A DNA stretch of 18,098 nt from CAZSVE01 sp964610175 (GTDB lineage Bacteria; Pseudomonadota; Gammaproteobacteria; HK1): positions 1 through 18,098 of the forward strand of contig CAZSVE010000060.1 in the NCBI GenBank assembly GCA_964610175.1, given 5' to 3'. The position numbers and the translations under genes are program-made. Shown in pieces: positions 8,131-13,963 of this stretch; positions within the stretch are counted from its first letter, which is position 1; every line of letters starts with the position of its first letter. Under the pieces are notes generated by a model. It did no database searches. It saw only the letters and a program-made list of their open reading frames with translations, and had not been told where the DNA came from.

Positions 8131-8256
8131 GAAGCGAATCGGGAAGAGGGACGCCGGGGGAACGACAGGATATGTTTTCCCTGGCACTGCGTGGCGTCGA
8201 CGCCCCCCATTGTCGTGGTAATCGATTGGGCGTCGCCGGGAGAATTCGAGCGCTGC

Positions 8257-8263
8257 GGGGAGG
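8257..8263 (+). promoter_or_regulatory. Shine-Dalgarno of the tyrosine phosphatase gene
   Basis: GGGGAGG ends directly against the ATG at 8264 but sits nine bases before the ATG at 8273. This spacing decides for 8273 as the start. Confidence 0.75.
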
Positions 8264-8272
8264 ATGAAGCGT

Positions 8273-8800
8273 ATGGTTACGAAGGTGCTCTTCGTTTGTC
8301 TCGGTAATATTTGTCGCTCGAAGGCGGCACAGGGGATAATGACTTCCCTTATCGAACGAAATCGTCTGGGAAACAAGATGGTTTGCGACTCGGCAGGCAT
8401 CATCGATGCCAATGTCGGGGCGCCTCCGGACTCGAGGATGAAACACCATGCCGGAGCGCGCGGCGTCGAGTTGTTCGGCGTGGCGCGGCAATTCGATCCC
8501 GCTACCGACTTCGATGAATTCGATTATATCGTGACCATGGATGAGCATAATCATGCTCATATTCGAGCATTGGCCCGATTCACCCCGGAATATCTGTCCA
8601 AACTCCATGAAATGGTGGACTTTTGCCGGAAAATCGATGCCAGGGAGGTCCCCGATCCCTATTATGGAGGAGAAGATGGTTTTGAAAAGGTGCTGGATAT
8701 CCTGGAGGATGCCTGTTCCGGATTCCTGGAACATTTGTCGCGGAAATCTGTCCGATATGACCACGTGGCGAAGCTTCATCTCGAACCGACGAAACGCTGA
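8273..8800 (+). CDS. Low-molecular-weight protein tyrosine phosphatase-like protein
   Basis: A 175-residue member of the LMW-PTP family. The phosphate-binding loop is CLGNICRS at residues 9-16, with catalytic Cys9 and Arg15. The general-acid aspartate is Asp128 in VPDPYYGG (126-133). DSAGI at 39-43 and FDYIVTMD at 83-90 are further family signatures. The residue after CRS is Lys17 where the family nearly always has Pro, so activity or specificity may differ. ATG 8273 is chosen over ATG 8264 because of the Shine-Dalgarno position. The last ~10 codons (LHLEPTKR) are encoded by one arm of a 22-bp inverted repeat, so the native C-terminus may have been replaced or extended by a mobile palindrome. 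No kinase or polysaccharide genes are adjacent; the substrate is unknown. Confidence 0.92.
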   Translation: MVTKVLFVCLGNICRSKAAQGIMTSLIERNRLGNKMVCDSAGIIDANVGAPPDSRMKHHAGARGVELFGVARQFDPATDFDEFDYIVTMDEHNHAHIRALARFTPEYLSKLHEMVDFCRKIDAREVPDPYYGGEDGFEKVLDILEDACSGFLEHLSRKSVRYDHVAKLHLEPTKR

Positions 8801-8853
8801 TTTTTCTCTGCCGATATCGAATTATGCTTCATCGGTTCGAGATGAAGCTTCGC
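8768..8853. repeat. Perfect 22-bp inverted repeat overlapping the phosphatase stop codon
   Basis: The arms 8768-8789 and 8832-8853 are exact inverted complements (core GCGAAGCTTCATCTCG) around a 42-nt loop containing the stop codon and a TTTTT stretch. Transcribed, it would form a long hairpin at the end of the mRNA. The second arm is part of a ~43-bp unit (8821-8863) that recurs at 12497-12537. Confidence 0.85.
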
Positions 8854-8863
8854 TGGAGATGGA

Positions 8864-8986
8864 ATGAGTTCGATAAGAGCATGGTGGGTTTATGAGGCAA
8901 TCAAGCATCCTTGGGCATTGCGTGGCAGCACCACCGAACCGGAAACTCCCTATAAAGGCGTCGAAATCATGCTAAGGAAGCTCTGA
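8864..8986 (+). CDS. Possible 40-residue small protein, unknown
   Basis: The frame reads MSSIRAWWVYEAIKHPW and ends LRKL before TGA. GGAG lies five bases upstream of the ATG, which is good spacing. The peptide is basic and Trp-rich at its start, with no recognised domain. It begins right at the edge of a dispersed repeat, so the Shine-Dalgarno is repeat-derived. A chance frame of this length is quite possible. Confidence 0.25.
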   Translation: MSSIRAWWVYEAIKHPWALRGSTTEPETPYKGVEIMLRKL

Positions 8987-9023
8987 AAGACAGGGCTTTT
9001 GCGCGGTATAAGGATGTGTCGCC

Positions 9024-9053
9024 ATTTTCAATCGGTTTCGACCGATTGAAAAT
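9024..9053. repeat. Perfect 13-bp hairpin with TTCG tetraloop
   Basis: ATTTTCAATCGGT (9024-9036) and ACCGATTGAAAAT (9041-9053) are exact complements around TTCG, an exceptionally stable RNA loop. It lies ~95 bp upstream of the aldolase gene. There is no T-run directly after it. Confidence 0.8.
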
Positions 9054-9057
9054 GCAA

Positions 9058-9087
9058 GGAAATCGAAAATCGCACTTTTCGACTTCC
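9058..9087. repeat. Second hairpin, 12 bp with one mismatch
   Basis: GGAAATCGAAAA (9058-9069) pairs with TTTTCGACTTCC (9076-9087), with one A-C mismatch and a 6-nt loop. It begins four bases after the previous hairpin, giving two stacked stems in the 5' leader of the aldolase gene if transcription starts upstream. Confidence 0.7.
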
Positions 9088-9099
9088 GTCTCTGAAAAT

Positions 9100-9117
9100 G
9101 CCATGGATGGCTTTTTT
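9100..9117 (+). terminator. Weak terminator-like hairpin with T6
   Basis: GCCA/TGGC form a 4-bp stem with a TGGA loop, followed by six T residues. It is 30 bases before the aldolase start codon. It is too short to be a strong terminator, but together with the two hairpins just upstream it could act in attenuation. Confidence 0.25.
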
Positions 9118-9146
9118 GGAGCTTTCCCAATTCGGAGAAATCAACG

Positions 9147-10205
9147 ATGAAGACCATAAATGACCTGATTCAGGATCCCATTGCCCATTATCCGAAAGCG
9201 ACCGTGGCCTGCCTCGATCCCACAACGGGAGAGCTGCCAAGACGCCGATTGGATGAAAGGCGAAACATACAGCTTCTGGAACGGCTGGTGGCGAGCGGGG
9301 TTCCCGCCGTGTTGATCGCGGCGTCCAGCGGGCAGGGTCATTTGAGAACCGTCGCGGAACTCGAGCAATGGTTCCGATCCGCGGCAATGGCCAAGATCGG
9401 CACCACCATGAAGACGGCGCTCCTGCGGCCCGAGGACGGCATGGCGGCGAACAATCATCTGATCGAGATCCTGAAGACGCTTGGTTACCAGGTCGTCTTT
9501 GTCAGACCCGGCACCGATCTGCCACCCGATGCATCGACGGAGGATGTTTGTGAAAATATTCGACCCATCGTCGAGAAATCCGCCATTCATGGCCTGGCCG
9601 TAGGGCTATACTCGATTTCCAATGTCAGCGGTCTGCCTCTTTTGCCGGAAACCGCCGCCATGCTGGTGGCAGGACCCGGTGGAAATCAGATCGTGGCTGT
9701 CAAGGTCACCGAGGTCGACTACGAGGCGAGCACGCTTTCCTTTCTCGAGCATCCCGCGTTGGGACATTTGAAGATCATACAGGGTTGGGACCCGTACCTG
9801 GTTCGGGCGCTACGGGATGGGCAGAAGCATGATGATAAAGGACGTCAACGGTGTGGCATTACATCCGGGCCGATGTGCTTTGCCGTTTACCAATATCTGT
9901 ATATCCTTCAATTTGCCGACCAGCAGAATTGGGATGAAATTACCAGGGCCGAGGACGCCCTTACCTCCTTGTTTCAATCCATGCAAGACGACCCGAACGA
10001 ATTCCCCGATCTCCAGCGGGCAAAATATATCTTGGGCCTGGGACATCCCATCACCGGAACCATTTCCGAAGAACAAGCCGGCCACTTTCTGTCTATCCTC
10101 GAAGGGTTGCCTCGCGCGGAGGATCGCAACCGTTTGGCGCGAAGCCTCGACATCATGGGGGATGGGCCCTATCACCGGCGATTACAAGGTCTGATGACGG
10201 GATAA
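9147..10205 (+). CDS. DHDPS/NAL-family class I aldolase or lyase (DapA-like)
   Basis: A 352-residue TIM-barrel protein of the dihydrodipicolinate synthase/N-acetylneuraminate lyase superfamily. These enzymes use a Schiff-base lysine to add or release a pyruvate-type keto acid. Evidence: CLDPTTGEL..RRLDE at 22-37, matching the strand-1 region; GVPAVLIAASSGQGHLRTVAE at 51-71, aligning with the G(T/S)TGE..tLt.eE segment; Tyr155 in GLYSISN as counterpart of the YNxP tyrosine; and Lys186 in IVAVKVTE as the probable Schiff-base lysine. SSGQG replaces the usual TTGE, and the protein is ~50 residues longer than typical DHDPS, so it is probably not a housekeeping lysine-biosynthesis enzyme. The ATG has GGAG nine bases upstream. 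The gene is preceded by stacked hairpins and stands alone. Substrate unknown. Confidence 0.75.
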   Translation: MKTINDLIQDPIAHYPKATVACLDPTTGELPRRRLDERRNIQLLERLVASGVPAVLIAASSGQGHLRTVAELEQWFRSAAMAKIGTTMKTALLRPEDGMAANNHLIEILKTLGYQVVFVRPGTDLPPDASTEDVCENIRPIVEKSAIHGLAVGLYSISNVSGLPLLPETAAMLVAGPGGNQIVAVKVTEVDYEASTLSFLEHPALGHLKIIQGWDPYLVRALRDGQKHDDKGRQRCGITSGPMCFAVYQYLYILQFADQQNWDEITRAEDALTSLFQSMQDDPNEFPDLQRAKYILGLGHPITGTISEEQAGHFLSILEGLPRAEDRNRLARSLDIMGDGPYHRRLQGLMTG

Positions 10206-10325
10206 TAAAGGACTATATCGAAGTAGCGCCGGAATTTCCGGCTCGACATGGCTGAAATTAGAGAGGGTGTGTGATTGGATGTACGGGTTTTGGCTTGAAT
10301 TACGCAATCGACGGCGCCTGAGATC

Positions 10326-11621
10326 ATGACCGAAGTAATGACCGATGAAAGGGTGATTCGCTCCATTCACGAGCGCCTCCCGCAACTGTTGCGTAGCGAT
10401 CCGTCGTTGCGCGACTATATCCTGACCGTTGCTCACGACCATTTCCCCGCCAAGGTAGAAGTGGAGGATCGATTTACCCGGATGCTGAATGAGTTGGCGC
10501 GGGATCGGGAGGCGCAAAGTCGCAAGTGGGAGGAACAAAAGCGGGAAGATAGGCGCAAGTGGGAAGAGCAAAGTGGCAAGTGGGAGGAACAAAAGCAGGA
10601 AGATAGGTGCAAGTGGGAAGAGCAAAATCGCAAGTGGGAAGAACAAAAACAAGAAGATAGGCGCAAGTGGGAAGAGCAAAGTGGNNNNNNNNNNNNNNNN
10701 NNNNNNNNNNNNNNNNNNNNNNNNNNNNNNNNNNNNNNNNNNNNNNNNNNNNNNNNNNNNNNNNNNNNNNNNNNNNNNNNNNNNAATCGCAAGTGGGAAG
10801 AACAAAAACAAGAAGATAGACGCAAATCGGAGGAGCAAAGTCGTAAGTGGGAAGAGCAGAGTGGCAAGTGGGAAGAACAAAAACAAGAAGATAGGCGCAA
10901 GTGGGAAGAGCAAAGTGGCAAGTGGGAGGAACAAAAGCAGGAAGATAGGTGCAAGTGGGAAGAGCAAAATCGCAAGTGGGAAGAACAAAAACAAGAAGAT
11001 AGACGCAAATCGGAGGAGCAAAATCGTAAGTGGGAAGAACAAAAACAAGAAGATAGGCGCAGATGGGAAGAGCAGAGTCGCCAATGGAAGGAACAAAACC
11101 GCAAGTGGGAGGAACAGAACAGTAAATTGAAAGAACAGAACCGCAAGTGGGAGGAACAAAAGCAGGAAGACAGGCGTCAGTGGGAGGAATCGAATCGGCG
11201 CTTCGATGAAATGAACAAACGGATCGATCGCTCCATTGGCGCGTTGGGAGCACGTTGGGGCATGCAATCGGAAAGGGCCTTTCGCGATGCCCTGGCTGGT
11301 ATCCTGGAAGAGAGTTTTGGCGTACAGGTGATCAATGTAAACGAATTCGACGATGAGGGAGAGGTGTTCGGGCAACCCGATCAAATCGAACTCGACATCA
11401 TCATCAAAAACGGCCTGTTGATCATCTGCGAGCTTAAGTCGTCCATGAGCAAATCCGACATGCACATCTTCGAACGTAAGGTTCGTTTTTATGAAAAACA
11501 CCACCGAAGGCAGGCGAACCGCATCATCGTGGTTTCACCCATGCTCGATGACCGAGCGCGCCGGGTGGGTAACAAATTCGGTATCGAAATGTACCCGGAC
11601 TCGCTGGATGTCTCGGCGTAG
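10326..11621 (+). CDS. DUF3782-type PD-(D/E)XK nuclease-like protein with long helical repeat (contains assembly gap)
   Basis: Three parts are visible. Residues 1-55 are a small N-terminal helical segment (LPQLLRSDPSLRDYIL). Then comes a long E/K/R/Q/W-rich array built from WEEQKQEDRRK (11) and WEEQSGK or WEEQNRK (7) units, interrupted by 100 Ns. The C-terminal domain from about nt 11245 starts GARWGMQSERAFRDAL and contains IELDIIIKNGLLIICELKSS, the D...ExK core of the PD-(D/E)XK superfamily, followed by IIVVSPMLDDRA. This matches DUF3782-type proteins, whose biochemical role is not established; nucleic-acid cleavage is only inferred from the fold. True length is unknown because the N-run is a placeholder, although the frame agrees on both sides. 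The start ATG has only a weak GAG upstream; ATG 10341 is an alternative. Confidence 0.85.
   Translation: MTEVMTDERVIRSIHERLPQLLRSDPSLRDYILTVAHDHFPAKVEVEDRFTRMLNELARDREAQSRKWEEQKREDRRKWEEQSGKWEEQKQEDRCKWEEQNRKWEEQKQEDRRKWEEQSXXXXXXXXXXXXXXXXXXXXXXXXXXXXXXXXXXNRKWEEQKQEDRRKSEEQSRKWEEQSGKWEEQKQEDRRKWEEQSGKWEEQKQEDRCKWEEQNRKWEEQKQEDRRKSEEQNRKWEEQKQEDRRRWEEQSRQWKEQNRKWEEQNSKLKEQNRKWEEQKQEDRRQWEESNRRFDEMNKRIDRSIGALGARWGMQSERAFRDALAGILEESFGVQVINVNEFDDEGEVFGQPDQIELDIIIKNGLLIICELKSSMSKSDMHIFERKVRFYEKHHRRQANRIIVVSPMLDDRARRVGNKFGIEMYPDSLDVSA
10513..11190 (+). repeat. Tandem 54-bp coding repeat (18-residue helical repeat)
   Basis: The coding array repeats with a 54-bp period; for example, AAGTGGGAAGAGCAAA occurs at 10557 and 10611. 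Each period encodes 11 + 7 residues, with a Trp beginning each sub-unit. Positions 10545-10660 and 10887-11002 are identical over 116 bp, showing recent duplication. Variants of 25 residues (11+7+7) and degenerate units appear toward the 3' end. Confidence 0.9.
10685..10784. other. Assembly gap (100 N)
   Basis: Exactly 100 undetermined bases lie within the tandem repeat, the usual placeholder for unknown length. The flanking 116-bp identical copies explain why the assembly broke here. The real number of repeat units is therefore unknown. Confidence 0.98.
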
Positions 11622-11650
11622 CGAGCAACCATGCCGGATAATGGTATAGG

Positions 11651-11739
11651 TATCGGAAAAATGAAAATCCCGGGAAAACCAGTGCATGCGCCAGGACCCA
11701 CTCCGCTTCGGTCTTGGCGCGAACCGCTAACATACTTCG
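11651..11739 (+). repeat. TATCGGAAAA dispersed repeat, copy 2
   Basis: It runs from TATCGGAAAAATGAAAATCC through CCGCTTCGGTCTTGGCGCGAA to CTAACATACTTC, matching 12387-12466 with a few gaps and, in part, 5231-5282 in reverse. It occupies nearly the whole gap between the nuclease-like gene and the HPP gene, so any promoter of the HPP gene overlaps it or lies next to it. Confidence 0.65.
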
Positions 11740-11763
11740 ACAATTACCTTGAAGACTCGAACG

Positions 11764-12330
11764 ATGACTTCTCGACCTTCCCATTCCTATTCGACTAAAT
11801 TCATTCGCTTTCTGGGGGTTCAGGTCAACTCCGCGGGCCATCCGGAAAGATTCATCTCCGCGGTGGAAGGGTTCCTCAGCATATCTGCCGTCGTTCTCAT
11901 TACCCGGTATTTCGTGCCATCGGATGACGCCGTACTGCTGGTAGCCTCCATGGGCGCATCCGCCGTGTTGTTGTTCGCGGCGCCCGGGGGTCCGTTTTCC
12001 CAGCCTTGGCCGTTGGTAGGCGGGCATATCGTTTCGGCCGCCATTGGGGTTACCAGTGCCATGATGATCCCGGATCCGCTTGTCGCCGCATCGGTGGCGG
12101 TATCGGTGACCATTCTCGCCATGCAATATCTGAAATGCGTACATCCCCCCGGCGCGGCTACGGCGCTCACCGCCGTCGTCGGCGGTCCGGCCATTCGTGA
12201 TCTGGAGTATTGGTTTTTACTCGTACCCGTGGCTATCAATGTCCTCGTCATCCTCTTGATGGCAATTGCGGTAAGTTACGTATTCAGCCATTGGTTTCCC
12301 GGACGACGCTACCCGGCCCGACAATCCTGA
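11764..12330 (+). CDS. HPP-family integral membrane protein
   Basis: A 188-residue membrane protein of the HPP family, named for the His-Pro-Pro motif found here at 127-129 (CVHPPGAATALTAV). MGASAVLLFAAPGGPFSQPW (63-82) and LVGGH (84-88) are the other conserved blocks. About four to five hydrophobic helices are visible (roughly 36-50, 56-73, 86-102, 106-121, 150-174). Some cyanobacterial and plant members transport nitrite, but most are uncharacterised, so the substrate is open. The frame also allows a TTG start at 11749. ATG 11764 is preferred since neither has a clear Shine-Dalgarno. No nitrogen-metabolism genes are nearby. Confidence 0.88.
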   Translation: MTSRPSHSYSTKFIRFLGVQVNSAGHPERFISAVEGFLSISAVVLITRYFVPSDDAVLLVASMGASAVLLFAAPGGPFSQPWPLVGGHIVSAAIGVTSAMMIPDPLVAASVAVSVTILAMQYLKCVHPPGAATALTAVVGGPAIRDLEYWFLLVPVAINVLVILLMAIAVSYVFSHWFPGRRYPARQS

Positions 12331-12343
12331 ACCGCCAATAACC

Positions 12344-12382
12344 TGTTTATTTCCCGCTCATCTTCGCAAATGAGTCGAGTTT
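12344..12382 (+). repeat. 39-bp dispersed repeat, copy 2
   Basis: Same orientation as 5094-5132, 34 of 39 identical, beginning TGTTTATTTCCCGCTC. Here it is followed within five bases by the TATCGGAAAA repeat, so two repeat families abut. Confidence 0.7.
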
Positions 12383-12386
12383 TCAG

Positions 12387-12466
12387 TATCGGAAAAACCC
12401 CCGAGAGAATTGCGTGTGCCAAGACCCACCCCGCTTCGGTTTCGGCGCGAAGCGCTGACATGTTCC
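12387..12466 (+). repeat. TATCGGAAAA dispersed repeat, copy 3
   Basis: It matches 11651-11739: TATCGGAAAA, then GACCCAC.CCGCTTCGGT, GGCGCGAA.CGCT.ACAT. Ends are approximate. It lies in the HPP-uppP intergenic region. Confidence 0.65.
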
Positions 12467-12496
12467 AAAACGCCAGTTTTGCTCTATTGATACCAA

Positions 12497-12537
12497 ATCA
12501 TGTTTCATCGATCTGAGGTGAAGCTTCGCTAGATGGA
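12497..12537 (+). repeat. Repeat unit shared with 8821-8863, running into the uppP start codon
   Basis: It resembles 8821-8863 (AT.ATG.TTCATCG....GAG.TGAAGCTTCGCT.GA), the downstream arm region of the phosphatase-end palindrome. The unit ends ATGGA, whose ATG is the uppP start, so the repeat supplies the translation initiation region of uppP. Confidence 0.65.
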
Positions 12538-13333
12538 CACCGAGCAAGTCATCGCGCTTGCCCTGTTGCAAGGGCTCACGGAATTTCTGCCCATCTCGAG
12601 TTCCGCGCACCTCATCCTGCTACCCCATTTCCTCGATTGGTCCGATCAAGGGCTCGCCTTCGATGTAGCCGTGCATGTCGGTACGCTTCTCGCCGTGATC
12701 GGTTATTTTCGCCGAGAGCTTGCCCACATGGGACGAGATATCTATCGATCCACCCTCGAGCGGCGACACGTGGGCAACAGCCTGCTCGCTTGGGGATTGC
12801 TTGCGGGAACCATCCCCGTGGCATTGGCCGGTTGGTCGCTGAGCCGGTTCGGCACGGAGTTTTTACGGGACCCCTTGATTATCGCAAGCGCTACCATCTT
12901 CTTCGCCCTGGTGTTGTGGTGGGCGGACCATAAGGGGACCCAGATCCGCGATGAACACGCCCTGCGTTGGATCGATATTCTGGTCATCGGTCTCGCCCAA
13001 ACACTTGCCCTGATCCCGGGAACATCACGCGCCGGGATTACACTGACCGCGGGGCTTGCGCTGGGACTGACCCGCACCGCGGCAGCGAGATTTTCATTCC
13101 TGCTCGCCATTCCCACCATCGTGCTCGCCGGCGGCCTCACCGGTATCGACGCCTGGAACGACCGCGTTACGATAGCCTGGATGCCGCTACTATCCGGCAC
13201 CATCCTGGCCGCAATAAGCGCATACCTCGGAATTCATTACTTCCTGCGGCTTTTGGAAGGCGTGGGTCTTTTGCCTTTTATCATCTACCGTCTGTTGCTG
13301 GGGACAGTCTTGTTTATCCACTTCGGCCTATGA
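12533..13333 (+). CDS. uppP: Undecaprenyl-diphosphatase UppP (BacA)
   Basis: A 266-residue inner-membrane enzyme that dephosphorylates undecaprenyl pyrophosphate to recycle the lipid carrier of peptidoglycan and O-antigen synthesis; overexpression gives bacitracin resistance. Both signature regions are present: QGLTEFLPISSSAHLIL at 13-29, with Glu17, the Ser cluster 22-24 and His26; and PGTSRAG at 162-168, with catalytic-site Arg166. Gln13 stands where E. coli has Glu17, a substitution I recall as common in other gammaproteobacterial UppP proteins. About eight hydrophobic helices and the length are normal. No clear Shine-Dalgarno sits at the usual spacing; GAGGTGAAG lies ~12 bases upstream within a dispersed repeat. 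It is a single gene between repeats. Confidence 0.97.
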   Translation: MDTEQVIALALLQGLTEFLPISSSAHLILLPHFLDWSDQGLAFDVAVHVGTLLAVIGYFRRELAHMGRDIYRSTLERRHVGNSLLAWGLLAGTIPVALAGWSLSRFGTEFLRDPLIIASATIFFALVLWWADHKGTQIRDEHALRWIDILVIGLAQTLALIPGTSRAGITLTAGLALGLTRTAAARFSFLLAIPTIVLAGGLTGIDAWNDRVTIAWMPLLSGTILAAISAYLGIHYFLRLLEGVGLLPFIIYRLLLGTVLFIHFGL

Positions 13334-13518
13334 GCCATGGCTCCCGGCCACGATTGCTGAATCTATCTCGGCCTTGAAGATTTCTCCCTGCGGTCGAAAT
13401 GACAGACGTAGTTGAAATAGAAAGATTTTTGGTTCCGGCCAGGCTGGATTGGGATGGGCAAAGTTGCCCAATCCGTCACGATCGGACGTGCCCATCGTGG
13501 GTGAAGAAAACGCACCAT

Positions 13519-13553
13519 GATGGGCACGGCGCCAAAGGCGCCTTTTGCCCATC
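13519..13553. repeat. GATGGGCA/GGCGCC palindrome
   Basis: GATGGGCA (13519-13526) pairs with TGCCCATC (13546-13553). Inside them GGCGCC (13528-13533) pairs with GGCGCC (13537-13542). This is a typical dispersed palindromic element; a related GATTGGG/CCCAATC pair lies at 13447-13473. Confidence 0.7.
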
Positions 13554-13606
13554 CTACGGGCTACTCGTAATCCATGGCGTGACCTGTGGCCGCAACCGAT
13601 TTAGCC

Positions 13607-13701
13607 GCCGTCCCTGGGCAACTGGGTCCCGACATTCCCTGTCGGGATGACGGGGTGGGTTGTTTCAGGCGATCGTGTGGATATTCAGCACTCCCGTCAT
13701 C
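13607..13701 (-). repeat. 95-bp two-REP element, copy 1
   Basis: Its reverse complement matches 16555-16649 over the same 95-bp length with roughly 90% identity by eye, including the non-palindromic centre (GAGTGCTGAAT...CGCCTGAAACAACCCA). It contains the hairpin TCCCGACA/TGTCGGGA (13627-13647), and another hairpin (13700-13720) begins at its edge. This is a BIME-like composite of REP palindromes. Confidence 0.8.
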
Positions 13702-13963
13702 CCGCCATGGATTGGCGGGACCCAGTGCCAGGGATGGCAGAAACTACCCGTGAATTCTTATGAAATCACAATCGCTAAAACCCTTCGACCAACCACGAAC
13801 ATTCGCGCGGTTATGTCAGGCGCGAATTTTCAAAGCGCAAAAGAGCAAAGAGCAAAGGGTCAAAATTCCCTGGCGAGACGAAAACCCAAGCCAAAATTCG
13901 CACCGTTCGACCTGGACTTGTCACGGTAAGTCGACCGAAGGCGCCTTGAAAAGTTTGTTCCAG

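Larger units (their letters stand above)
8801..9146. other. Intergenic region with palindromes and a possible small ORF
   Basis: It contains the downstream half of the phosphatase-end inverted repeat, a 40-codon open frame with a Shine-Dalgarno (8864-8986), two adjacent hairpins (9024-9087) and a weak terminator-like structure (9100-9117), ahead of the aldolase gene at 9147. Confidence 0.5.
13334..13963. other. 630-bp convergent intergenic region filled with dispersed repeats
   Basis: It lies between the ends of uppP (+) and the kinase gene (-). It contains a 'TTTCTCCCTGCGGTCGAAATGA' type repeat sequence at about 13380-13401, the GATGGGCA palindrome (13519-13553), REP-type palindromes (13627-13647, 13700-13720) and the 95-bp element copy (13607-13701). 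Open frames here are repeat-derived and show no domains. I found no strong T-tailed terminator for either gene. Confidence 0.6.

Noticed and set aside
10513..11190. Regular repeats that could suggest a CRISPR array
   Set aside because: The repeats are in-frame coding units of 54 bp with no unique spacers, and no cas genes are present.
10182..11504. 440-residue minus-strand open frame with Phe/Leu-rich repeats
   Set aside because: It is the antisense of the tandem repeat in the nuclease-like gene; the periodic sense sequence keeps all frames free of stops. The sense frame has a recognisable domain and this one does not.
13660..13929. 89-residue + strand frame after uppP
   Set aside because: Begins inside the REP elements; composition and residues show no domain, so it is likely chance.
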